Translations under genes and position numbers: made by a program
Part shown: piece after piece, positions 49,349-57,820 of the stretch
Layout of the letters: each line of letters starts with the position of its first letter
How positions within the stretch are numbered: the stretch's first letter is position 1
Assembly (NCBI RefSeq): GCF_034424645.1
Contig: NZ_CP139969.1
Coordinates: 186,001 to 250,000 of the forward strand
Direction of reading: 5' to 3'
Length of the DNA stretch: 64,000 nt
DNA from: Bordetella avium
GTDB lineage: Bacteria; Pseudomonadota; Gammaproteobacteria; Burkholderiales; Burkholderiaceae_B
Notes under the pieces: model-generated
What the model saw: only the letters and a program-made list of their open reading frames with translations
Database searches by the model: none
Told to the model about the DNA's origin: nothing

Positions 49349-50083
49349 TCATGGTCTGGGAGCAAAAAACCGCGCAAAGGCCGCCTGGGCTTCGGGGCTG
49401 GCCAGCCGTTGGCGGAACTGCTCGGCTTCGCGGTCCAGCGTGGCGTGCAAGGCCGGGCGTTGCGGGCCGCGCATCAGTGCTTTCGAAATACGCAGGGCCT
49501 GCCGTGGCTGGGCTGCCAGCCGCGCCGCCGTGGTCTGCGCGGCGGCAAGCGCCTGGCCGCTTGCCGTGACCTGATTGATCAGGCCCGCGTCACGCGCGGC
49601 CTCGGGACCGAAGCTCTCGCCCAATAACAGCCATTCGGCGGCGCGGCGGGCGCCCGCGATATGTGCCAGTGCCTGGCTGGAGGCCCCTTCCGGGCACAGG
49701 CCTAGCGCCAGAAAAGGCATGCGCAGTGTGGCGCCCTGGCCGGCGTAGACGAAATCGCAGTGTTGCAACAGCGTGACGCCGATGCCGATGGCATACCCCT
49801 CGACGGCGGCGATGACCGGCAGATCGCAATCGATCAGGGCGCGCAGGAAACGCAGGCCGGGGCTGTCGCCTTCGTTGCGACCCGCCTGAAAGTCGCGCAG
49901 GTCGTTGCCGGCGGTGAAGTGCCCGCCTGCACCCGTCAGGATGATGGCACCGATGTCCATGTCGCTGGCGCGCAGTGCCTGAGTGAGCCTGTCATAGCTG
50001 GCCGTATCCAGCGCATTGCGGCAGGCCGGGCGGTTCAGGGTCAGGGTAAGCACGCCATCGTGGCAGGAGGAGAGAACGCTCAT
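49349..50083 (-). CDS. Enoyl-CoA hydratase-related protein
   Basis: A 244-residue crotonase-family protein. Motifs are GGHFTAGNDLRDFQ and AVEGYAIGIGVTLLQHCDFVYAG. The acidic residues of classical hydratases are replaced (GIGVTLL), while the second region reads MPFLALGLCPEGASS with one Glu. This pattern resembles enoyl-CoA isomerases (one catalytic acid). Start ATG 50083 overlaps the stop of the nitronate monooxygenase-like gene by 4 bases, so the pair is translationally coupled. Confidence 0.82.
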   Translation of the reverse strand: MSVLSSCHDGVLTLTLNRPACRNALDTASYDRLTQALRASDMDIGAIILTGAGGHFTAGNDLRDFQAGRNEGDSPGLRFLRALIDCDLPVIAAVEGYAIGIGVTLLQHCDFVYAGQGATLRMPFLALGLCPEGASSQALAHIAGARRAAEWLLLGESFGPEAARDAGLINQVTASGQALAAAQTTAARLAAQPRQALRISKALMRGPQRPALHATLDREAEQFRQRLASPEAQAAFARFFAPRP

Positions 50084-51060
50084 GCAACGCTCCGGCCGGC
50101 GAGCCGCGCCCGGGCGGCAGCGTATTCGGCTCGCAGTTGCGCGACGATCTCGGACGTGGGCTGTATCCCCTCGATGCTGCCCACTCCCTGACCGGCTCCC
50201 CAAATATCTTTCCAGGGCTTGGCGCGTGAACTGCCGAAATTAGCGGCGCCGCTTGCCGGCGCCGGGAGGTTGGCCGGGTCCAGCCCCGCATTGATGATGC
50301 TGGCTTTCAAGTAGTTGCCCGGTATGCCGGTGAAAAATGGGGTGTACAGAATGTCGTTGGCGCAAGCGCGCACCAGGGCCTCTTTGTAGTCCAGGCTGGC
50401 GTTGGCTTCGCGGCTGGCGATGAAGCGGGTGCCCATATAAGCGAAGTCTGCGCCCATGGCCAAGGCGGCCAGCACGCCAGCGCCCGTGGAGATTGCGCCG
50501 GACAGCGCGATGGGGCCGTCATAGAAGCGGCGGACTTCGGCCAGCAGGGCAAAGGGGCTCAGGGTGCCCGCGTGGCCGCCCGCGCCGGCCGCCACTAGGA
50601 TCAGCCCATCGACGCCGGCCTCCAGGGCTTTTTCGGCGTGGCGGATGGTGGTGACATCATGGAAGACCTTGCCGCCCCATCGATGTATGCCGTCCACGAG
50701 ATCACCGGGCGCGCGCAGGCTGGTGATGAGGTAAGGCACGCGGTAGCGGGCGCATTCGGCCAAGTCATGGTCAAGGCGATCGTTCGATTGATGAATGATT
50801 TGGTTGACTGCATAGGGGGCGACCACCGCCTGTGGATGGTTTTTGCGGTAATCGGCCAGGCCCGCCTCGATTTCGGCCCGCCAATCGGCCAGCAGGCTCT
50901 GCGGCCGGGCGTTCAGCGCGGGAAACGCGCCCATGACGCCGCTGGTGCATTGGGCCAGCACCAGGTCCGGATTGGACACGATGAACATGGGAGAGCAAAT
51001 CACAGGCAGACGCAATTGGGCAGACAGCGTGGCGGTCAGCGTCGTATCAGGGGCGTTCAT
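50080..51060 (-). CDS. NAD(P)H-dependent flavin oxidoreductase / nitronate monooxygenase family
   Basis: A 326-residue FMN-binding TIM barrel of the nitronate monooxygenase (2-nitropropane dioxygenase) family. It has the N-terminal LPVICSPMFIVSNPDLVLAQ, the mid motif ILVAAGAGGHAG (FMN phosphate region with the usual H) and GPIALSGAISTGAGVLAALAMGADFAYMGTRF. True substrates are uncertain; homologues in acyl-CoA clusters may act as enoyl reductases. It is divergent from the TetR gene, with the operator palindrome between. Confidence 0.85.
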   Translation of the reverse strand: MNAPDTTLTATLSAQLRLPVICSPMFIVSNPDLVLAQCTSGVMGAFPALNARPQSLLADWRAEIEAGLADYRKNHPQAVVAPYAVNQIIHQSNDRLDHDLAECARYRVPYLITSLRAPGDLVDGIHRWGGKVFHDVTTIRHAEKALEAGVDGLILVAAGAGGHAGTLSPFALLAEVRRFYDGPIALSGAISTGAGVLAALAMGADFAYMGTRFIASREANASLDYKEALVRACANDILYTPFFTGIPGNYLKASIINAGLDPANLPAPASGAANFGSSRAKPWKDIWGAGQGVGSIEGIQPTSEIVAQLRAEYAAARARLAGRSVA

Positions 51061-51100
51061 AAGGGTTTCCGACAGGGGCGTTGCGCGAGGCCGCAGCTAT

Positions 51101-51126
51101 AATTACCTACCGGCTGTCCGGTAATT
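51101..51126. promoter_or_regulatory. TetR operator palindrome in divergent promoter region
   Basis: Two overlapping dyads lie between the flavin oxidoreductase and TetR genes: TACCGG-N4-CCGGTA (51108-51123) and AATTACC-N12-GGTAATT (51101-51126). Their position, about 65 bases before the TetR start, fits autoregulation and control of both divergent transcripts. Confidence 0.6.
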
Positions 51127-51190
51127 AATGAAATCCATTTAACGCCAGCCGCCAAACGGCTGTCAATTCAGGTTCTCCCGCCCGACCCCC

Positions 51191-51823
51191 ATGCCTGCCA
51201 CGCCGTCTTCTGCCCGCCGCGCCGGACGCCCGCCGACCTTGGCCGCGCCACGCGAACGCATCCTGGATGCCGCTGCGGCCTTGTTCGCACGCAGCGGCTA
51301 TGAAAATAGCTCGATTTCTGATTTGGCTTGCGCGATCGGCGTATCCAAGGCGGCCATCTATCACTACTACCCGACCAAGCAGGACATCTACGACGCCATC
51401 ATTCTGGATGTGTTGAGCGGCCTGTTGTCGGCGGTCACGCAGGCCTGCGATCCCGAGCGCGGCGCCCGCGCCCGGCTGCGGGCGTTCATGGTGGCGCATG
51501 CGGACTACTTCGAGACTCATCACGATCAGTTCGTCACCATGCTGGTCGGCTATTCGGGAATGGCCTCGCCAGAGCGGGCCGATGCGGCGGCATTGCGCGA
51601 TCGCTACGAAGGCCTGCTGCGCGCCATTCTGGCTCAGGGGATAAGCGAGGCGGTCTTTCGCGAGCGCGATATCGCCGCCACCGGACGCGCCGTCTTGTCC
51701 CTCTTGAACTGGATGGTGCGCTGGTACAAGCCCGGCCAGGGCCAGAAGGCAGGCGTCGTTGCGGAAGACTATTTCAACCTTATCGCCGGCGGTCTGTGCC
51801 GGTCTGACACTGACACGAGGTAA
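51191..51823 (+). CDS. TetR family regulator of acyl-CoA genes
   Basis: A 210-residue TetR-type repressor. The N-terminal helix-turn-helix covers residues about 20-65 (RERILDAAAALFARSGYENSSISDLACAIGVSKAAIYHYYPTKQDIY region), and the C-terminal helical ligand-binding domain includes YFETHHDQFVTMLVGY. It is followed after 5 bases by the acyl-CoA dehydrogenase gene. Regulators in this setting commonly sense an acyl-CoA or CoA thioester (family knowledge); the ligand here is unknown. Confidence 0.88.
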   Translation: MPATPSSARRAGRPPTLAAPRERILDAAAALFARSGYENSSISDLACAIGVSKAAIYHYYPTKQDIYDAIILDVLSGLLSAVTQACDPERGARARLRAFMVAHADYFETHHDQFVTMLVGYSGMASPERADAAALRDRYEGLLRAILAQGISEAVFRERDIAATGRAVLSLLNWMVRWYKPGQGQKAGVVAEDYFNLIAGGLCRSDTDTR

Positions 51824-51828
51824 GCGCC

Positions 51829-52974
51829 ATGGCGTTGGACCAAGAAACCCTGACTTTGCTGCTCGATGCCGTACGCCGTTTCGTTGCCGAGCGGCTCGTC
51901 CCTGCCGAAGAAGCGCTGGCGCATAGCGGCCAGATCCCGCAAGACATTGCTCATGAGATGCGCGAGCTGGGTTTGTTCGGGCTATCGATCTCGCCCGAGT
52001 ACGGCGGTCTGGGCCTGACCATGACCGAGGAGGTCGAGGTGGTGTTCGAACTCGGCCAGACTTCACCGGCCTTCCGTTCGTTGGCGGGCACCAATATCGG
52101 CATCGGCTCGCAAGCCATCGTGCTGGCGGGTTCCGAGACGCAGCGCCGCCACTATTTGCCGCGTCTGGCCAGCGGCGAGCTGATCGGTGCTTTCGCGCTG
52201 ACCGAACCCGACGCGGGCTCGGACGCGATGGCCATCCGCACCACCGCCACCCGTGACGGCGATCATTACATCCTCAACGGTACCAAGCGCTACATCACGA
52301 ATGCGCCGATTGCCGGCCTATTCTCCGTCATGGCGCGGACCGCGCCCGAACGTCGCGCGGACTCGATTTCCTGTTTTTTGGTCGAGGCTGGCACGCCGGG
52401 CATCACGCTGGGCAGGCCCGACAAGAAAATGGGCCAGGCGGGCGCCCTGACCTGCGATGTGGTGTTTGATAACTGCCGCGTGCCGGCTAGCGCACTCTTG
52501 GGCGAGCAGGAAGGCAGCGGGTTCCGCACCGCGATGCGCGTGCTGGACAAAGGCCGCCTGCATATTGCCGCGTTGTGCGTGGGTATCGCGCAGCGCCTCA
52601 TACGCGATGCCACGCGTTATGCGCAAGACCGCCAACAGTTCGGCAAACCCATCGCCGAGTTCCAGTTAGTGCAGGCCATGCTGGCCGATAGCCAGGCCGA
52701 GTGTTATGCGGCGCGCTGCATGGTGCTGGATGCCGCGCGCAAGCGCGACCGGGGCGAAAACACCACGATGGAGGCGGCCTGCGCCAAGATGTTCGCCACC
52801 GAAATGGTTGGCCGGGTGGCCGATCGCGCCGTGCAGATCCATGGCGGCGCGGGTTATATGGCGGAGTATGCGGTCGAGCGTTTTTACCGCGACGTGCGTC
52901 TGTTCCGCATTTTCGAGGGCACGACCCAGATCCAGCAATTGCTTATCGCACGGGAAATGTTGAAGGCGCTTTAA
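51829..52974 (+). CDS. Acyl-CoA dehydrogenase
   Basis: A 381-residue FAD enzyme that oxidises acyl-CoA to enoyl-CoA. Family signatures are GAFALTEPDAGSDAMAIRTTA (FAD/substrate loop), KRYITNAPIAGLFSVMART, and the C-terminal QIHGGAGYMAEYAVERFYRDVRLFRIFEGTTQIQ. The last includes the usual EGT region, with Glu as catalytic base. It is the second gene of the TetR-led transcript, 5 bases after the regulator. Chain-length preference is not deducible. Confidence 0.93.
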   Translation: MALDQETLTLLLDAVRRFVAERLVPAEEALAHSGQIPQDIAHEMRELGLFGLSISPEYGGLGLTMTEEVEVVFELGQTSPAFRSLAGTNIGIGSQAIVLAGSETQRRHYLPRLASGELIGAFALTEPDAGSDAMAIRTTATRDGDHYILNGTKRYITNAPIAGLFSVMARTAPERRADSISCFLVEAGTPGITLGRPDKKMGQAGALTCDVVFDNCRVPASALLGEQEGSGFRTAMRVLDKGRLHIAALCVGIAQRLIRDATRYAQDRQQFGKPIAEFQLVQAMLADSQAECYAARCMVLDAARKRDRGENTTMEAACAKMFATEMVGRVADRAVQIHGGAGYMAEYAVERFYRDVRLFRIFEGTTQIQQLLIAREMLKAL

Positions 52975-53082
52975 CTTTGTGCGGCAGACGCACAACATCG
53001 TGCGCAAAACGAAAAATGCCTGGGAACACCTGGGGCTAATATGCCAGGTTCTCCGACGCTTATTTCAAGATTCAAGAAAACC

Positions 53083-54309
53083 ATGTCGCAACGTACTGCT
53101 CCCCTGACTGGCATCCGCGTGCTGGATCTTACCCGCGTGCTTGCCGGTCCCTGGTGCACCCAGAACCTCGCGGATCTTGGCGCTGAAGTCATCAAGATCG
53201 AACGCCCCGGCTCAGGCGACGATACGCGCGCCTGGGGTCCCCCCTATTTGAAAAACGCCGCCGGAGAAAACACCAGCGAAGCCGCCTACTATCTGTCGGC
53301 CAATCGCAATAAATTCTCCGTGACGCTGGACATCGCCACGCCGAGGGGCGCGGAGCTGGTGCGCGAACTGGCCATGCAATCCGACATCGTGGTCGAGAAT
53401 TTCAAGGTTGGCGGCCTGCGCAAATACGGGCTGGACTATGAAAGCCTCAAGGCGATCAATCCCCGCCTGATTTATTGCTCGATAACGGGCTTCGGCCAGA
53501 CGGGGCCCTATGCCAGCCGTCCTGGCTATGACTTCATGATTCAGGGCATGGGTGGCCTGATGAGCATTACCGGGGAACGCGACGACCTGCCCGGCGGCGG
53601 CCCTCAGAAGGCAGGCGTGGCCGTGACCGATCTAATGACCGGCATGTATTCCACCGTCGGTATTCTTGCCGCCATCATTGAGCGCGAGCGCAGCGGTCTG
53701 GGCCAGCATATCGACATGGCGCTGCTGGATTGCCAGGTGGCCATGCTGGCTAACCAGAATCTCAATTTCATGACATCGGGCGTCGCGCCGCGCCGCGCCG
53801 GCAATGCACACCAGAATCTGGTGCCCTACCAGGTATTCGCGGCGGCCGATGGGCACCTTATCGTGGCCGTGGGTAATGACAGCCAGTTTCGCAATTACTG
53901 CCGTGTCATCGGCATGCCCGAGCTGGCTGACGACGCGCGCTTTGCCACCAATCCGCAGCGTGTGCGCAACCGCGACGCGCTGGTGCCGATGCTGGCCGAG
54001 CGCATGCTGACCGGGGCTCGCGACACCTGGCTCACCGAGCTGGAAGCCGCCGGTGTGCCGGCCGGTCCGATCAATACCTTGGATCAGGTTTACCAGGACC
54101 CGCAGGTGCTGGCGCGCGGCATGAAGCGAGAATTGCCGCATCCGGTGGCCGGCGTGGCGCCCATCGCGGCCAGCCCGCTCAAGCTATCGGAAACGCCGGT
54201 AGCGTATCTGCGCCCGGCGCCGATGCTGGGCGAGCACACCCATCAGATTTTGAGCGAGCGGCTGGGCTTGTCTGATACGGAAATCGAGGCGCTGGCGCAG
54301 CCCGCCTGA
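53083..54309 (+). CDS. CaiB/BaiF family (class III) CoA-transferase
   Basis: A 408-residue formyl-CoA transferase-like enzyme that moves CoA between acids. N-terminal GIRVLDLTRVLAGPWCTQNLADLGAEVIKIERPGSGDDTR-type sequence holds the CoA-binding fold. The catalytic Asp lies in the RPGYDFMIQGMGGLMSITG segment (family position D169-like). An upstream ATG at 53041 would add 14 residues; I prefer 53083 because the family starts there. It follows the acyl-CoA dehydrogenase by 108 bases and precedes the hydroxyacyl-CoA dehydrogenase by 35. It may activate the pathway's starting acid. Confidence 0.9.
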   Translation: MSQRTAPLTGIRVLDLTRVLAGPWCTQNLADLGAEVIKIERPGSGDDTRAWGPPYLKNAAGENTSEAAYYLSANRNKFSVTLDIATPRGAELVRELAMQSDIVVENFKVGGLRKYGLDYESLKAINPRLIYCSITGFGQTGPYASRPGYDFMIQGMGGLMSITGERDDLPGGGPQKAGVAVTDLMTGMYSTVGILAAIIERERSGLGQHIDMALLDCQVAMLANQNLNFMTSGVAPRRAGNAHQNLVPYQVFAAADGHLIVAVGNDSQFRNYCRVIGMPELADDARFATNPQRVRNRDALVPMLAERMLTGARDTWLTELEAAGVPAGPINTLDQVYQDPQVLARGMKRELPHPVAGVAPIAASPLKLSETPVAYLRPAPMLGEHTHQILSERLGLSDTEIEALAQPA

Positions 54310-54344
54310 GCGGTAACGATCTCAAAGAAAGAGAGGAGAGACAG

Positions 54345-55853
54345 ATGGCAGAGATTCAAATCCTGGGTGTGGTCGGCGCGGGCGCCATGGGGCGCGGCAT
54401 CGCGCAGATCGCCGCGCAGGCGGGCGTCACGGTGCGCCTCTACGATAACAACGCCGAGGCGGTCGCCGCGGCGCGCGAGGCGCTGGCGCAAACCTGGGAC
54501 AGGCTGGCTCAGAAAGGCAAGATGAGCGCCGAGTCCGTGCAGACGGCCTTGGGCCATCTGCGTCCCGCTTCGGCCTTGAGCGAACTGGCCGATTGCCAAC
54601 TGGTCGTTGAAGCCATCGTCGAGCGGCTGGACGTCAAGCGTGACCTGTTCGCCCAACTCGAAGGTATTGTCGGCCCGGATTGCATTCTGGCTTCCAACAC
54701 CTCGTCGCTGTCTATTACCGCGATCGCAGCCGCCTGCCAGCGTCCGCAGCGCCTGGCGGGCTATCACTTTTTCAATCCCGTGCCGCTCATGAAGGTGGTC
54801 GAGGTAATCGACGGCCTGCGCACGGACCCCGCAGTGGGCGACGCCCTGGCCGAGCTGGCGCGCCGCATGGGGCATACCCCCGTGCGCGCGAAAGACATGC
54901 CGGGCTTCATCGTCAACCATGCCGGGCGCGGCATGAACACAGAGGGCCTGCGTGTGGCGCAGGAGGCGGTTGCTTCTTTTGCTCAGGTCGATGCCATCAT
55001 GCGCGAGCAGGCGGGCTTTCGCATGGGTCCCTTCGAACTGCTGGATCTGACGGCGCTGGATGTTTCGCACCCGGTGATGGAATCCATCTACCGCCAGTTC
55101 TTTGACGAACCGCGTTTTCGTCCCTCTCCCATTACCACCGTGCGCCTGGCCGGTGGCCTGCTGGGCCGCAAGGTCGGCGAGGGCTTCTACCTGTACCAGG
55201 ATGGTCAGAAGCAGGTGCCGCCCGAACCTGCCGTGCCCGCGCTGCCGTCCGGTCTGCGTGTCTGGGTCAGCCCGGCGCATCCCGAGGGACAGGCGCGTGC
55301 GCGCGCGCTGCTGGGCCAACTGGGCGCGGAACTCACCGACACGGCCGATGCCGATACGCTGCTGATCGTCACGCCGATGGGCGAAGACCTGTCTACCTGC
55401 GTGGCCGAACAGGGGCTGGACGGTGCGCGTGTCGTGGGCCTGGATGTATTGCATGATTTCGCCGCCAGCCGCCGTCGCACGCTGATGGTGTCGCCTGCCA
55501 CTGCGCCGCGCTGGCGCGACGCCGCGCATGCGGTGTTCGCACAAGATGGCGTGGCGGTCAGCGTGATCGACGATTCGCCCGGCTTCGTCGCGCAGCGTAT
55601 CGTCGCGACCATCGTCAACATCGCCAGCGATATCGCGCAGCAGCAAATCGCCACGCCCGAAGATATCGACCGTGCTGTCACCCTGGGCTTGGGTTATCCC
55701 AAAGGCCCGCTGGCGCTGGGCGATGCGTTGGGGGCGGCCCGCATTTTGGAAGTCCTGCGCAATATGCAGCGTGTGACCGGCGATCCGCGCTACCGCCCCA
55801 GCCTTTGGTTGCAGCGCCGGGTGCAGCTTGGGCTGTCTTTGCTCCATGCCTGA
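54345..55853 (+). CDS. 3-Hydroxyacyl-CoA dehydrogenase, PaaH-type
   Basis: A 502-residue NAD-dependent enzyme that oxidises 3-hydroxyacyl-CoA to 3-ketoacyl-CoA. The Rossmann motif GVVGAGAMGRGIAQIAAQAG is at residues 7-26. Catalytic His lies in GYHFFNPVPLMKVVEVI, and Asn in DMPGFIVNHAGRGMNTE. A second C-terminal HCDH domain (DSPGFVAQRIVATIVNIASDIAQQQ) follows a divergent linker, as in PaaH/PaaC-type 500-residue enzymes. AGAGAGGAGAG precedes ATG 54345. It is last in the TetR-led block and ends at a strong terminator. Confidence 0.92.
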   Translation: MAEIQILGVVGAGAMGRGIAQIAAQAGVTVRLYDNNAEAVAAAREALAQTWDRLAQKGKMSAESVQTALGHLRPASALSELADCQLVVEAIVERLDVKRDLFAQLEGIVGPDCILASNTSSLSITAIAAACQRPQRLAGYHFFNPVPLMKVVEVIDGLRTDPAVGDALAELARRMGHTPVRAKDMPGFIVNHAGRGMNTEGLRVAQEAVASFAQVDAIMREQAGFRMGPFELLDLTALDVSHPVMESIYRQFFDEPRFRPSPITTVRLAGGLLGRKVGEGFYLYQDGQKQVPPEPAVPALPSGLRVWVSPAHPEGQARARALLGQLGAELTDTADADTLLIVTPMGEDLSTCVAEQGLDGARVVGLDVLHDFAASRRRTLMVSPATAPRWRDAAHAVFAQDGVAVSVIDDSPGFVAQRIVATIVNIASDIAQQQIATPEDIDRAVTLGLGYPKGPLALGDALGAARILEVLRNMQRVTGDPRYRPSLWLQRRVQLGLSLLHA

Positions 55854-55868
55854 GCCGAGTTTTCCGAT

Positions 55869-55903
55869 ATGAATAATCCCGGCCGACGGCCGGGATTATT
55901 CAT
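55869..55903. terminator. Bidirectional terminator, 16-bp stem
   Basis: A perfect inverted repeat, ATGAATAATCCCGGCC at 55869-55884 and its complement at 55888-55903, with loop GAC. It lies between the convergent hydroxyacyl-CoA dehydrogenase and cytochrome c genes. The A+T ends of the stem can serve as U tracts in both directions. Confidence 0.8.
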
Positions 55904-55912
55904 GGAGCCAAG

Positions 55913-56431
55913 TCAGCGGGTGATCATGTATTCGATCGCGGCCCGGATATCGTCTTCTGACGCATCGTCCGCGCCGCCTTTTGGCGGCATGATGCCTTTG
56001 CCGTGCAGGGCCGCTTGCAGCATGGCGTCCATGCCGGTCGCAATATAGGGTGCCCATGCGGCCTTGTCGCCGGGTCTGGGCGCGTCGGCCACGCCAGTCC
56101 CATGACAGGTGAAACAGGTGTGCTTATAGAGCTTTTCGCCCACGGCGGGATCGATCGCCGCAGCGGGCGGGACGGTTGTGGCAGATAAGGTGGGCGCGCT
56201 CGCAAGATTGCCGGCTATTGGCGTGCCAGCCAGGTGCCAGCCGGCGACCGGTTTGATGCGTTCTTCGATGGCCGACGGCGGGCCCGGGTCCGCCTGGGGG
56301 CTGAGCAGGGCGATGAGCGCAAGAATGAGGGCGACACAGGTCAATGAGGACAGCGCGATCGTGATGATCAGCGGGCGGCTGTGCCGGGAGGAGGCGGGCG
56401 GTGTGGTGCTGTGACCCTGCGTCTGGCTCAT
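55913..56431 (-). CDS. Membrane-anchored cytochrome c (c5-like)
   Basis: A 172-residue protein with a single N-terminal membrane helix (residues about 20-43), which anchors it facing the periplasm, then a Pro/Ala-rich linker and one class I haem domain. The haem site is CFTCH (C106, C109, H110), and the distal ligand is M148 in HGKGIMPPKGG. The MPPKGG loop is typical of cytochrome c5-like electron carriers. Start ATG 56431 is chosen because the longer frame has no signal. It probably shuttles electrons to a terminal oxidase. Confidence 0.88.
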   Translation of the reverse strand: MSQTQGHSTTPPASSRHSRPLIITIALSSLTCVALILALIALLSPQADPGPPSAIEERIKPVAGWHLAGTPIAGNLASAPTLSATTVPPAAAIDPAVGEKLYKHTCFTCHGTGVADAPRPGDKAAWAPYIATGMDAMLQAALHGKGIMPPKGGADDASEDDIRAAIEYMITR

Positions 56432-56576
56432 GGTCGGGTCCTGCTGTGAACAAGGCCGGCGGCTAGGCGTCGGGCCCTTTAAGGATGCCGGATTATATCG
56501 CCCGGTCTGCATCGAAATCCGAATTAGGCTGGGCCGCCAACGGGCGGCATAAAAATAGGTACAATAGTGGCGCGCT

Positions 56577-56651
56577 GTGCCCGTAGTTCAATGGATAGAA
56601 TGAGAGTTTCCGAAGCTCTTGATACAGGTTCGATTCCTGTCGGGCGCGCCA
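56577..56651 (+). tRNA. tRNA-Arg (anticodon CCG)
   Basis: A complete cloverleaf. The acceptor stem is GTGCCCG/CGGGCGC with one U-G pair. The D arm is GTTC...GAAT, and the anticodon stem AGAGT/GCTCT carries loop TTCCGAA with anticodon CCG at 56610-56612. The T arm is ACAGG-TTCGATT-CCTGT, the discriminator G, and CCA is encoded at 56649-56651. It reads CGG codons, which are frequent in this GC-rich genome. The 3' end is followed by three direct repeats. Confidence 0.95.
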
Positions 56652-56660
56652 TCCACCTAG

Positions 56661-56696
56661 TCTAAGCCTCAGCTAAGTCTAAGCCTATCTAAGCCT
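56661..56696 (+). repeat. Three direct repeats TCTAAGCCT beside tRNA-Arg
   Basis: TCTAAGCCT occurs at 56661-56669, 56678-56686 and 56688-56696, starting 10 bases after the tRNA. Such clusters next to a tRNA 3' end can be arm-type integrase sites or an integration scar. No integrase gene is in the window. Confidence 0.6.
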
Positions 56697-56918
56697 ATCC
56701 CCGGTAAGCCGGCCAGTATTCCACTGGCTCATCTCAGGCAGACTTGCCGAATCCCCCCTCTTGTTTTCCGTGGCAGTTTGAAGGCTTGTGTCGCCGAGAT
56801 GGCGTGCCGCTTCGTCGCTGCGGCGGGAAGACGGGCGTTATCGCCCAGTAGCGCTGCCTGGTCTTCAGGCATCCCGTCAGCGCTTTGTCGGACCTGGGGC
56901 AGAGGCGTCCCGGTTTTC

Positions 56919-57689
56919 CTACATACGCCTTAGCGCGCTGAAGAAGGTGCAGATTTCATGACCAGGGCGAGCCTCTATCCTTTGCCTGAGGTCCGCAGCG
57001 CTGCGATTCCCCTGCCCGGTTGCGTCGCTAAGCGGATGCCCTAACTGACGGTTGATGAAAACCCAGCAGGCGAAGGCCAGCAGCACACCTAGGCTTAGCA
57101 TGACGATGGCAAGCAGAACCGAACGGTCATAGCGCTCATCGGATGCTTTATGGATGAGTTCCCCCCGTTTTGGGGGCTGGCTCAAAAAAGCGCGGGTCAA
57201 TTGTTCGAACTGCGCATCGGCTAAACTGGTTTGAGTCGTGGATTCCTCATACAAACGGGCCGACCTCTGTTGTATGGCCTGACGCAAGCCCGCGATACCG
57301 CGTTCGTAATTGTTGTAGGCCGTCGCGATGTCGCGGCCCAGTTGCTGGCTGGCTTCGTTCAGCTTGGGCATATTCTGGAAAATCGCGTGGCGCCGGCGGG
57401 CTTGGTCCAGATAACCGCTGGCCTGCTGCGCAAACTCCTGCGCTTGGCGATCGCGGCCGTCCAACACGTCTAAATAGGCCGCCACCAGCGTGATCCGGGT
57501 ACGCAGCAGCAGTGCCTGGGTTTCGTACAGGGGGCGCGTATGCTCCGTGGCGACCCCATGCAGGTTGTCAACCGCTTCATCCGCAGCGCGGAAGAGCAAC
57601 TGGCTCAGAATGGCCGAGAGGGCAAAGACGAGGGAAAACGCGATCAGAACAATCAGCAGTCCAGTGCGGATTTTCAGGCGGGACAACAA
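56919..57689 (-). pseudogene. Methyl-accepting chemotaxis protein, truncated
   Basis: The N-terminal half of a chemoreceptor. It has membrane helix 1 (residues about 11-31), a periplasmic four-helix Tar-type sensor domain (about 32-185), membrane helix 2 (about 190-212) and the start of a HAMP domain ending FFSALRRM. The next codon is TAG where homologues have Gln (RMQEN), and the frame beyond does not continue into a signalling domain. It is therefore a remnant without adaptation or CheA/CheW-binding regions. The start is TTG 57689 after AAGGAG. A palindrome CAAGGGAAAACCCTTG lies 74 bases upstream. Confidence 0.75.
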
Positions 57690-57762
57690 GCTTAGGCTCC
57701 TTCACCTTTCCGTTTTCTGGAAAGGGCATCAATCAAAGCGGCCGGCGCGGACAGCGCGAGCC

Positions 57763-57778
57763 CAAGGGAAAACCCTTG
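57763..57778. promoter_or_regulatory. Palindrome CAAGGGAAAACCCTTG
   Basis: A perfect 6-bp dyad around AAAA, upstream of the chemoreceptor pseudogene. It shares the core AGGGAAAACCCT with the two operators at 47520-47568. It is probably the same regulator's site. Confidence 0.55.
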
Positions 57779-57820
57779 AAATAGTATTAATTAGTATTAA
57801 AAATTACAATTGACCATAAT

